Assembly: GCF_002245785.1 (NCBI RefSeq)
Contig: NZ_NNCE01000008.1
Location: 1 to 42,484 of the forward strand
Reading direction: 5' to 3'
Length of the DNA stretch: 42,484 nucleotides
From: Mycoplasma testudineum
GTDB taxonomy: Bacteria; Bacillota_I; Bacilli_A; Mycoplasmatales; Metamycoplasmataceae
The notes under the pieces were generated by a model. The model was not told where the DNA came from. It did no database searches and worked only from the letters and a program-made list of their open reading frames with translations. This document shows, in pieces, positions 21,578 to 31,617 of the stretch. Numbering within the stretch: the first letter of the stretch is position 1; every line of letters starts with the position of its first letter. The position numbers were made by a program, and so were the translations under genes.

Positions 21578-24058
21578 CTAGCCTGCAGAAACTTTGAAAT
21601 CTGTCCCGGCAACTAATGTCTTGTCACCAATTTTAATTGTTCTAATTAAAGGCCCCCAAGTTGTATTTTTTACAATTTCTTCAGTAAATTGATTTGTAAT
21701 TATTTCTTTTGTTCTTTTGTGAACAGTTGGCGTGAAATCTAAATGTCTTATATATTGTCAAGAAGCATTAGCTGTATTATTTATAGTTTGAATATCTGCA
21801 CTAACACCTCTTTTTGAAGTTCCCACAACTTTTAATGTAATTCCGGTTTTACCACTAGTATTTTCATCTTCAGCTACTGCTGTATCTGCATAAAACATAC
21901 CATAACTTGGAATACCAAATTCATACCTAACTTTATCGGAATTATCAATTTCTAAATTCGTGAAATCATAATACAATACACCATCTTCAACTTTTGAAAA
22001 AGTAACTTTTTCAAACTGTCTAAAATTGCTAATTTGCGGAATTCTAACATTGTTAAACTCTCACATATTGGCATCTCTAAAATCCCAATTTACTGGGTAT
22101 CCGCCAGAACCTCCAAATGACCCTTGGAATTCTCTTCTATCTTTAGCAGTTACATATACATAACGCATTATGTCACTAACAGTATTTCTTGATTCAGGTT
22201 TTGAAACCGCCATTGTTAAGAAAATAGAATTATATTTATAATCATAAGCACCTGGATTAACTCTTTGGTATACTCTTGGGTCAATTCTTGTTAATGTAGA
22301 AATTCTTTCAACACTTGTGTTTTTATCATCAATTGCTCTGTTAGTATCAGTGTATAAATTAAGTTCTTTTAAAGTATTTGTTTTAGTATCGTAATTGCTA
22401 TTTTTAATTAAAGCATGAATTGCTTTAGGGTCATTATAGTTATAAAACATTGTTAATGATTTAACCGTATTAGGCATATTTTCAACAACGTTTTCAAGTT
22501 TATCAATTGTTGATTTATTAATGTCTCTAATAGCTAACATTAAACCTGTTTCTCTTTCGTCTCAACTTGTATTTCTTTTCTTAATAATTGATGTAACTGT
22601 TGACATTAAGGTATTAATAGTCTTGCCATCTTTTAACAAATCAGATCTAAATAATTCAACTATATAACGGTGTTCTCTTGGGTTATCTGCATTTCTAAGG
22701 TTTTTATATTCAAATAACTTTGCAATTTTTTCGTATTCAGGAATTTCTATAGCTGTAGATTTAGAATAACCAGAACCGGTTGCTTCTCCTGGTCAAGCAG
22801 CAAAATCTAAATTCATGATTGAATCAAATGTTCTTTCTCAATTAGATTCAATACTTAAATATCGATTCATATTTCTTTTAGTTACATTAAATTGAACTTC
22901 ATTAACAAAAGCAGCTCTAAGACTTCATGCACTACCTAAAGTCGCATCAATGTTCATAGTATTTGGAACTTGTCCTTTACCTAACTCTTCTAATTCTTTA
23001 GGTGTGAATTCAACTTTTGCTTTAACATCTTGAATTTTTGTCATACCATTAGGCTTGTGCTCTGCTAAATAAGCATTAATTCTGTCTCTAACTTGGATTT
23101 CCGTAGTTGTTAAAGTTTCACCTCTTGTTTCTTTAGCAGCGAGTTTGATAATATCATTTAATGAATTTCTAGTTGGTGGTACTACGGCATGTGGTAATTG
23201 AACATTTAAGTTTTCATTAAAATCTTCAAGCATCTCTTTTATGTCTTGGCCGTTGAAATTTAAAACTTTATTTCCTGTATAGCGTAATGAATTTTCTTTT
23301 AAACTATTAAGATCTTTCATGCTTACTGCTTCATCTAGAGTTGGTAAATTTTCTAAAGTAACACCATTTCTAATTAAAGTAGATAAAACAACAGCTGAAT
23401 CTTGAGAACCTGCACTTAAAGCTTCATAATCAAATCTATCTTGCTGAGCTACATTTAAGTTTTTACCTAAACGTCTTGAATTTGTACCAACTCCACCACT
23501 TGTTTGAAAATCCTTGACTAAATCAGCTGATTCACCATTATCTTTAAGTCTTTTTAATAACTCAGCTGTTGTTGGCTTTACATTTTGAGTTCCTGAACCT
23601 ATTGGCGTACTAGGTGCAGCCGGTTCTGGTTCTTTTTCAGCAACAGGCGGTTGTTCAACCGGAGGTGTTGGCGGAACCGGTACAGGCTCGGGTTCTGGTT
23701 CTTTTTCAGGTTCCGGAGCAGGCGGTTCCGGTTCGGGCTCAGGTTCAGGTTCTGGCTCCGGAGCAGGCGGTTCTTTTACTGGAGGTTCTTCTACCGGCGG
23801 AACTTCTTCTTCAGGAGGTGTCGGAACTTCTTCTTTAGGTTTTTCTTCTTCTTTTTTAGTTTTATTAGCCATAATTTCTTCATCAGTAAGAAATTTTTCG
23901 TGGTCCATTATTTTTGTTGGAGCAATCGTACTATATTCAACTCCGGTTACATCATTTCTTGAAAGTTTAACACCCATAATGGTTGCAGCAGTTATTGCAC
24001 CTGAAGCTGCAACTACTAATGAACCGGTTAAAATAAGTAATTTTGTTTTTCTTGTCAC
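21578..24058 (-). CDS. MIB copy 3: immunoglobulin-binding/blocking protein
   Basis: MIB sits on the mycoplasma surface, grips the Fab variable part of immunoglobulin and presents it to MIP. This 826-residue copy starts at GTG 24058, five residues before KLLILTGSL, because GGAGGTC lies just ahead and the other copies start MTRKTK or MRRKTK at this place. A membrane anchor (about 5-30) is followed by a Glu/Pro-rich spacer with many EP units, then PIGSGTQNVKPTTAELL and the conserved folded part (SAGSQDSAVVLSTLIRNGV, YTDTNRAIDDKN, RIDPRVYQRVNPGAYDYKY, VTAKDRREFQGSFGG). The MIP gene starts 12 bases later, so the two are co-translated. The GTG start and a TATCAT -10 box set this copy apart from copies 1 and 2. 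Confidence 0.9.
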
Positions 24059-24079
24059 ATGACCTCCAATTTTGTCCAT

Positions 24080-24085
24080 ATGATA
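24080..24085 (-). promoter_or_regulatory. -10 position of MIB copy 3 (TATCAT)
   Basis: It aligns with the TATAAT boxes of MIB copies 1 and 2 at the same distance before the ribosome site and in the same surrounding sequence, but one base departs from consensus (C for A). Confidence 0.5.
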
Positions 24086-24292
24086 CTACAATTGCATCAA
24101 TTGACTCTTTTATAAATATCTAATTATATTTTAACATGACGAAGAAGTATTTGATTATTGTGCATGAAAACGGGCGAAATTAAAGGAAATGCATTGCAAA
24201 TTTTAAGCCCCCATTGGTGGTCCGAACTCTAACAATAAATTTCAAAAGTTTTAGATTTTATAATCATTCAATAAACTTAAAAACTAAAAATA

Positions 24293-24298
24293 TATAAT
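24293..24298 (+). promoter_or_regulatory. -10 box TATAAT six bases before the ATG at 24305
   Basis: Consensus TATAAT, six bases, ATG. An in-frame ATG at 24299 would lie before the expected transcript start, so 24305 is preferred. Confidence 0.5.
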
Positions 24299-24304
24299 AT
24301 GGAC

Positions 24305-24760
24305 ATGGCAAAAATAATTTTTAAAAAACACACAACTTTTAGGTTATTAGATCTTTTAATTTTGCCTTCAAATGTTGGAATAATTGTTACAGTTTTTCCA
24401 AAAATTGTAGATTTTTTAAATGAATTGGTAAAAAGCAATATTTTAAATAAAAAAGTTTTTATACCTAATTCAATTGGTGTAAATTCGGTTGAATCTAATT
24501 TTAATATCTATTTGAAAAAATTGTCAATAGATTATGACCAAGATGAACTCATTTGAAAGACAGTTGCATATACATCTTCGAAATATAGTAACGTAGATAA
24601 AATAACCCATCATACATATTCGGGAGGTAGATATAGGTTTGTTGTTCGAAGAGATCAAATTTATAACCGAAAAGTAGAAGATTTTAATTTGTTTAGAAAT
24701 AATCATGAAGTTGCTTTCACATATTTAGTTAGAGAATTAGGAACTGATGAAATTTATTAA
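24305..24760 (+). CDS. small protein of unknown function, first gene of a two-gene cassette
   Basis: A 151-residue protein, not recognised. It begins MAKIIFKKHTTFRLLDLLIL, a basic helix followed by hydrophobic residues but with no clear full-length membrane span. The middle is mixed strand and helix (KKVFIPNSIGVNSVESNF). The end is rich in Arg, Tyr and Asn (GGRYRFVVRRDQIYNRKVED), which would suit binding to nucleic acid or another charged partner, though that is only a guess. One TGA encodes Trp. It overlaps the start of the next gene by 14 bases, so the two are translationally coupled. It lies on the opposite strand to the flanking MIB-MIP genes. Confidence 0.65.
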
Positions 24761-25574
24761 AAAATTAAAATACATTATTATATCAACAATTTCGATCCCT
24801 TTACTTTCAATGGTGTCTTGTAATTTCGGGTACAATGACTGAGAGAATTTTCAAAAATGATGAGCTTATTCACAAGAACAAGAAAAAAAAGTATATCTTA
24901 ATGAAGAATACACTATTGCTAATTATGGATATCCACATAATTTTTCACGTAACAAGGAATCAGTTGAAACCATTTTTGATAATATTTATGGCTTAGACTA
25001 TACTGATATAGAACATTCAACTGAATTCGGAAAATTATATCAATCAAAAGACATAATTATTTCGAATTATGAAGAATTAAGGCAATTTGTTGAAAAACAA
25101 ATAGCAATTTACAACACCGAAAGTAATTTTTCAGATCAAATTAAAAATGAAAATTTATTTGATTATTCAATCAAAAAAACAAATACTGAACAAGATCAAA
25201 AAATTAACTGAAATGATCTTTTCACAAAGCAAAACAATATAAGATTGTTAAATCTTCTTATTTGAAAATATGATGAGGATTTTTTTAGTGAGAATAATTT
25301 GATTTTAACTCAATTTAGTTTCGACAAAAAATTTAGAATAAACAAATATAAATATGATTTTTTTAGATATCAAAGTGCCTACTCAGGATATACACTTTAT
25401 TTTGGATATATAAATGTCGACATCTCTGCTTCAGGTTGAATGAACAAACTAAATGACTATTATCAAAAAGAAAATAATGTCCAACTAAAAGATTTAATAA
25501 ACGGATTTATATCACTAACTCAAGCTAAGAAAAGTGTAGTTGTAAATCGTTATAAGATTGATGGTTCAAACTAA
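24747..25574 (+). CDS. lipoprotein of unknown function, second gene of the cassette
   Basis: A 275-residue surface lipoprotein. The start at 24747 follows AGGAA within the end of the previous gene. The signal peptide has a basic start and lipobox MVSC with Cys25. The mature part is rich in Tyr, Asn, Phe and Trp, five TGA codons are read as Trp early in it, and it shows no repeats or catalytic motif that I recognise. Cassette orientation is opposite to the MIB-MIP genes, and it ends about 100 bases before the MIP copy 2 stop, with which it converges. It could be a recent insertion separating module 3 from modules 1 and 2. Confidence 0.8.
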
Positions 25575-25672
25575 CGAAATGCTTTATTTCACAATAATAA
25601 TCTTTAATTAAATTAATTTTTACCAGCTTCTATTATTTAAATTTAGTTAAATTTTTTATTTAAAATTCAAGT

Positions 25673-25693
25673 AAAAAAAAGTGCCTAAGCACT
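25673..25693 (-). terminator. terminator overlapping the stop codon of MIP copy 2
   Basis: On the minus strand AGTGC-TTAG-GCACT forms a 5-bp stem with a four-base loop containing the TAG stop, followed by at least seven T. Confidence 0.75.
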
Positions 25694-27295
25694 ATTCTTT
25701 TGTGGTAATTTACCAAATAAAAATGATGTTTTTCCAGCAAATTGATCTTTTAATAAACTTGAAAATGATCTAGTCTGAGTTTTACCTCCACCATTTATTA
25801 AATCATATTCGTAGAAAACTCTTTTTCCTTGTGCGTTAAATACTTCTTTTGAAGTAAATGTTTCTAAAAGCCCTGTTTGACTTGTATTTTCACCACCTCA
25901 TTGAATTCCTAAGGCATTAAAATTATTATCTATTGATAAAGACCCAGAAGCTCCTTTGAATAAATTAGACGCTTCAAAACCAATACCCACTCCAAAACGG
26001 TGATAGTAATCGCCTGCAAATCAAAAATCATTTGCAAAAGCGTACTTAATTCCAGATCTAGTTGATTCATCCAATGTCACTAATGCATTTCCATTTATAT
26101 AAATTGAATCAAACACACCAGGTATTCTTTGACCGTAAGCATTAGTTACCATGTAACTGCGCACTAAATCAGAATATTTTGTACCTTTGTCAGAAATTAC
26201 ATCTCCTACTCTTTTGTTAATTGTTGGAGTTGCAGAATGACCGTCATAACCTAAGACATATGCTTGATCAAAAGAAGCGATTTCTTCACTTGTTTTATCT
26301 AAAACATTTGTTGTTGGAAATTTAATTTTAGGATTTTCATACTTAGTGGCAAAATTTCTAGTAACAAGTTTTGCTTCTTCTTCATCTTTAAATTGAATTT
26401 TTATAACCGCAAAATCTTTAGCATAATTTTTTACATTTTGGTAATCAAAAGTATCACTAAATGCATATGAACCTATCATAGGATTAAGCTGAATTGATTC
26501 ACCTAAAAAATTATGAGCACTAAAAAACAGTTCTGGATAATTAGTTAAAGATACACTATCGTATCTGTCATTTAAATCTCTAAATCTAAATTGCAAACCA
26601 TGTTCTTTAGCATATTTTGCGCCCTCGCTAAAATCCATATTAATAATTACGTGCAAATTTGTTCCGAAAAATCATGTTAATGGATATGTTCCATCATCAG
26701 GTTTTATATAATCCAATACTCAAGCTGTACCGGCTTCATATTGAAATTCATTTCTATCTTTTTGCTTCTGATTTCTATCAATTTCAACTTTAAATGAATA
26801 ATCTTTTAAAGTTTCATATTGCTCATTTTTTACATCATTGTAACCTTCAGAATCAACTGTAATAAATTTAGCTGCATCACCAGTTTCGACTATACCCATA
26901 CCATTGTAATTTGGTGTTGTGTAACTTTCAATTCTAGAACTAATAGCTTTTATATTAGATTCAAATGAAGGCTTACTTCTTTCTGTAACAAAATTATTAT
27001 ACGGATTAATGTTTGGATCGTTATCTCCAAAATCAGGCTCTATTGTATTGCTTGGTGGATTAGGATTTGTTCCTGGATTTCCAGGAGTAGGTGTATTATT
27101 AGCTCCAGTACCTGGATTTTCAGGTTTTGGTGTAGTAGGACTAGGTTCAGGACTAGGAACAACTGGGTTTGGATTCGATTCAGTTGGTGGTGTACTTATG
27201 TTTCCTAAATTGTTATCACATGACATAGCTATAAATATTGATGCTGCTGAAACAATCGGTAAAGCTGCTAAAAGTAATCGTTTTCGTATTTTCAT
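25685..27295 (-). CDS. MIP copy 2: immunoglobulin-cleaving serine protease (DUF31 lipoprotein)
   Basis: A 536-residue surface lipoprotein, intact. The signal peptide ends in AMSC with Cys26, followed by a Pro/Gly/Asn/Thr-rich spacer to about residue 95 and then the conserved TPNYNGMGIVETGDAAKFITV that opens the protease part. The catalytic residues are predicted to be His215 (TNLHVIIN), Asp294 (KDFAVIKI) and Ser450 (GASGS), all present. In the known system MIP acts only on antibody held by MIB and releases VH. The gene starts 12 bases after the MIB copy 2 stop, with the ribosome site AAAGG in the gap. Copy 2 is closely similar to copies 1 and 3 outside the spacer. Confidence 0.93.
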
Positions 27296-27307
27296 AATAA
27301 TACCTTT

Positions 27308-29788
27308 CTAAGAAGCTGAAACTGAAAAGTCAGTACCAGCAACTAAAGTTTTACCGTTAATTTTAATGGTTGTAATAAGCGGTGCTCATGTTGTTCTTCT
27401 TACAATATCTTCTGTAAAATCATTTGTAATTGTTTCGCCTGTTGATTTGTTAACAGTCGGTGTAAAATCTAAATGACGAATATATTGCCATGAAGCATTT
27501 GCAGTATTATTTATTGTTCTAATATCAGCAGCAACTCCTCTTTTTGAAGTTCCAACAACTTTAAGTGTAACTCCATTAGGATCAGTAGCTCATTCTGAAC
27601 GATTATCTCTATCTGCAACAGCTGTATCTGCATAAAACATTCCGTAACTTGGAATTCCTATTTCATATCTTACTCTATCTGAATTATCAATTACTAAATT
27701 TCTAAAATCATAAAATAGAGTTTTATCTTTTATTTGAGAAAAAGTTACTTTTTCAAATTTACTAAAGTTACTTATAGAAGGAATGTTAACATTGTTAAAT
27801 TCAAACATATTTGCGTCTCTAAAATCTCAATTAATTGGATAAGCCCCTGCTCCACCGAAGTAACCTTGAAATTCACGTCTGTCTTTAGCAGTTACATAAA
27901 CGTAACGCATAGTATCACTAATAACGTTTCTTGGTTCAGGTTTTGAAATCGCCATTGTTAAGAAAATGGAATTATATTTATAATCATATGCTCCTGGATT
28001 AACTCTTTGATAAACCCTTGGATCAATTCTTGTTAAAGTTGAAATTCTTTCAACAGCTGTATTTTTATCATCAATATTTCTATCAGTGTCAGTATATAAA
28101 TTAAGTTCTCTTAAAGTATTTGTTTTAGTATCAAAATTAGTATTTTTAATTAAAGCGTGAATACCTTTTGGATTATTACTGTTGTAAAACATAGTTAATG
28201 ATTTAATTGTATTTGGCATAAATTCAACAACAGCTTCTACGTTTTTAACTGTTGATTGATTTATGTTTCTTATCGCTAGCATTAATCCAGTTTCATTTTT
28301 ATTTCAACTGCTATTTTTACTTCTAACAATTTTTTCTACTTCGTTCATCAAGGTATTAATTGTTTTACCTTCTTTTAATAAATCAGACCTTAATAATTCA
28401 ACAATATAACGATATTCTCTAGGATTGTTTTGATCACGTAAATTTTTATATTCATATAATCTTGCAATGTTTTCATATCCTGGAATTGGTATTGCTTCTG
28501 ATTTGGAGTAACCAGAATTTGTTGCTTCGCCTTTTCAAGCTGCAAAATCTAGATTCATAATTGAATCAAATGTTCGTTCTCAATTTGATTCGATACTTAA
28601 ATAACGATTCATATTTTGTTGTGTAGTTCTAAATAGAACATCATTAACAAAAGCAGATCTAGCACTTCAAACAGCACCTAAAGTCGCATCGATATTCATT
28701 GAAGAAGGAACTAGTCCTTTTTCTAAATCACTTATTTCATTAGCACTAAAAGATTCTTTTAATTTTACATCTTGAATTGAAGTCATTCCATTTGGTTTAT
28801 GTTTTGCTAAGTAAGTGTTAATTCTATCTTTAATAATTTTTTCAATATTAGTTAGTTCTTGACCGTTTTTATCTTTATTAGCAAGAGCAACTACATCAGT
28901 TAAAGAATATCTAGTAGGAGAAACTGTATCTAAAGGAAGTTGAACATTTAAACTTTCATTAAATTCTTTAAGCATGTCATTTAAATCTTGACCATTAAAA
29001 TTTAAAACTTTACTTCCAGTTCATCTTAATGAATTTTCTTTTAAACTATTAAGATCTTTCATACTTACAGCTTCATCTAAAGTTGGTAAATTATCTAAAG
29101 TTACACCATTTCTAATTAAAGTTGATAAAACAACAGCTGAATCTTGTGAACCAGCACTTAGTGATTCATAATCAAATTTATCTGGCTGAGATACTGATGA
29201 GTTTTTACCTAAACGTCTTGAGTTAGTACCAACTCCACCTTTAGTTACAAAATCTTTAGATAATTGTGCTGATTCACCATTATCTTTCAATCTTCTTAAT
29301 AATTCTGCCGTTGTTGGTTTAACATTTTGAGTTCCTGAACCTATTGGCGTGCTTGGTGCAGCAGGTTCTGGTTCTTTTTCAGCTACAGGAGGTTCTTCAA
29401 CAGGTGGTGTAGGAACAGGGGGAACAGGTTCGGGTTCCGGAGTAGGTTCGGGTTCAGGAGCAGGCGGCTCAGGCTCAGGTTCTTTTTCGGGTTCAGGCTC
29501 TGGCGCAACCGGTTCTTCTTCAATCACCGGAGTTTCTTCAACTGGCGGAGCAGGAGTTTCTTCAACTGGTTTTTCTTCTTCTTTTTTAGTTTTATTAGCT
29601 AAAATTTCTTCATCTGTAAGAGGCTTTTCATGGTCAATTATTTTTGTTGGAGCAATTGTGCTATATTCAACACCAGCTGTATCATTTCTTGATAATTTGA
29701 CTCCTAAAATTGTTGCAGCAGTTATTGCACCTGAACCTGCTACTACTAATGAACTAGTCAAAATAAGTAATTTTGTTTTTCTTGTCAT
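27308..29788 (-). CDS. MIB copy 2: immunoglobulin-binding/blocking protein
   Basis: An 826-residue membrane-anchored protein that binds host immunoglobulin and hands it to MIP. The start ATG 29788 follows CAGGAG and reads MTRKTKLLILTSSL. The membrane anchor is at about 5-30, and the Glu/Pro-rich spacer at about 70-150 has a unit order different from copies 1 and 3. The folded part carries SAGSQDSAVVLSTLIRNGV, LYTDTDRNIDDKNTAV, RIDPRVYQRVNPGAYDYKY and VTAKDRREFQGYFGG. Several TGA codons encode Trp. The promoter TATAAT (29812-29817) and the GGGCGAAAA segment are shared with copy 1. Different copies may recognise different antibody classes or host species, but that cannot be judged here. Confidence 0.92.
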
Positions 29789-29811
29789 GTGATCTCCTGA
29801 TTTTCGCCCAA

Positions 29812-29817
29812 ATTATA
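29812..29817 (-). promoter_or_regulatory. -10 box of MIB copy 2
   Basis: TATAAT on the minus strand, 23 bases before the start codon and in the same context (GTAATATAAT..GGGCGAAAA) as MIB copy 1. Confidence 0.65.
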
Positions 29818-29957
29818 TTACAAATCTTAAAAAAATACCTTTAATTATCTAATTTTTAAACTAGCTAATTCGGAATGCGGTAAAAGATATCAATTAGACT
29901 TTTGAAAAAGTGACTAATTACAAACGTCAAAACACATTCCTAAATCATAAAATTTAA

Positions 29958-29984
29958 ACAAAAAAATAGCACCTAAGCACTATT
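29958..29984 (-). terminator. terminator overlapping the stop codon of MIP copy 1
   Basis: On the minus strand AATAGTGC-TTAG-GTGCTATT folds into an 8-bp stem with two G-U pairs. The TAG stop lies in the loop region, and seven T follow. Confidence 0.75.
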
Positions 29985-31604
29985 CTTTTCTGGTAATTTC
30001 CCGAATAAAAATGATGTTTTTCCGGCGAATTGATCTTTTAATAAACTTGAGAAAGAGCGAGTCTGCAATTTACCGCCACCGTTTATTAAATCATAATCAT
30101 AAAATACTCTTTTTCCTTGGGCATTCAATACTTCTTTGGATGTAAAGGTTTCTAAAAGTCCAGTTTGACTTGTTCCTTCATTACCTCATTGAATTCCTAA
30201 AGCATTAAAGTTATTATCAATAGATAATGAACCTGAAGCTCCTTGAAATAGATTATCGGTTTCAAAACCAATACCCATTCCAAAACGGTGGTAGTAATCT
30301 CCTGCTAATCAAAAATCATTTGGAAAAGCATACTTTATGCCAGATGATGTAGGAGTATCTAATGTTGCCATCGCATTTCCATTTATGTAAATTGAATCAT
30401 ATACACCAGGTATTCTTTGGCCGTAAGCATTGGTAATCATATAACTACGCACTAAATCAGAATATTTTGAACCTTTATTTGATATTACATCACCTACACG
30501 TTTATTAATTGTAGGTGCTGCTGAAGTACCAGCATAACCAAGTACATATGCTTGATCGAAAGCGGCAATTTCCTCACTTGTTTTATCTAAAATGTTAGTT
30601 TTTGGAAATTGAATTTTTGGACTAGGATATTTTGTAGCAAAGCCTCTTGTTATATGTTTTGCTTCATTTTCATCTTTAAATTGCACTTTTATTACAGCAA
30701 AATCTTTAGCATAATTTTTTACATCTTTGTAATTAAACTGGTCTTCAAAATAATAATTTCCTATCATAGGATTAAGTTCAATTGAATCACCTAAAAAATT
30801 ATGAGCGCTAAAAAATAATTCTGGATAGTTAGATAAAATAGCAGTATCAAGTGGATTTTCAATATCTCTAAATCTAAATTGTAATCCTAGTTTTTTGGCA
30901 TTTTCTCCACCTTTACTAAAATCCATATTAATAATTACGTGCAAATTTGTTCCAAAGAATCAAGTTAATGGATATGAACCATCTTCAGGTTTTATGTAAT
31001 CTAAAACTCAAGCAGTACCAGATTCATATTTAAATTGATCTCTTTCAGCTTGTTTTTCATTTCTATCAATTTCAACTTTAAATGAATAATCTTTTAAAGT
31101 TTCATATTGATCATTTTTTACATCTTTGTAACTTTCAGAATCAATTGTGATAAATTTAGCTGCATCACCTGTTTCTACTATACCTCTACCATTGTAATTT
31201 GGAGTTGTATATCTTTCGATTCTAGAATTTATTGCTGGAATGTCAGATTTAAATGTAGGTTCAGCTCTTTCGGTTACGAAACTATCATATGGATTTTCAG
31301 ATGGATCATTGTCTCCAAAATCTGGATCGGTAGAATTTCCTGGTGTACCTGAATTTGCTCCGGGTTGACCAGGTTGCGGACTTGTATTTTGACTACCAGT
31401 ATCTGGATTTGACGGTGTTGGATTAGTTGGAGTTGGTTCCGGTGTCGGAGTTGGTGTCGGTGTAACTGGCTGATTAGGGCTAGTTTCAATTGGTTCAATT
31501 GTTTCCGGTGTTAAATTGTTGCTACATGATACAGCTATTATTATAGATGCTGATGCAACAATTGGTAATGATGCTAGAAGTAATGTTCTTTTATTTATTT
31601 TCAT
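29973..31604 (-). CDS. MIP copy 1: immunoglobulin-cleaving serine protease (DUF31 lipoprotein)
   Basis: A 543-residue surface lipoprotein, intact. The start ATG 31604 is preferred over an upstream in-frame ATG because AGAAAAGAG lies at ribosome-site distance and the other copies start MKIRKR at this point. The lipobox is AVSC with Cys27. A Pro/Thr-rich spacer differs from those of the other copies. Predicted catalytic residues are His222 (TNLHVIIN), Asp301 (KDFAVIKV) and Ser457 (GASGS). In the characterised system the protease cuts between VH and CH1 after MIB binds. The gene follows the MIB copy 1 stop by 13 bases. This is the module nearest to the F1-like ATPase operon. Confidence 0.93.
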
Positions 31605-31617
31605 TACAATCTCTTTT

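Noticed and set aside
23614..23962. Two plus-strand frames opposite MIB copy 3, one Gln/Val/Leu-rich and one Arg/Phe-rich
   Set aside because: Both are shadows of the EP repeat region read on the other strand. A similar shadow occurs opposite MIB copy 1 at 33712-34023.
24101..24130. Plus-strand promoter TTGACT-N18-TATATT in the divergent gap before the cassette
   Set aside because: The match is reasonable, but it lies about 170 bases from the gene and a better-placed TATAAT exists at 24293-24298.
29349..29792. Open frame of 147 codons on the plus strand, rich in Gly, Ser and Thr
   Set aside because: It is the antisense of the Glu/Pro-rich spacer of MIB copy 2. The low-complexity composition follows from the repeat, and no ribosome site is present.
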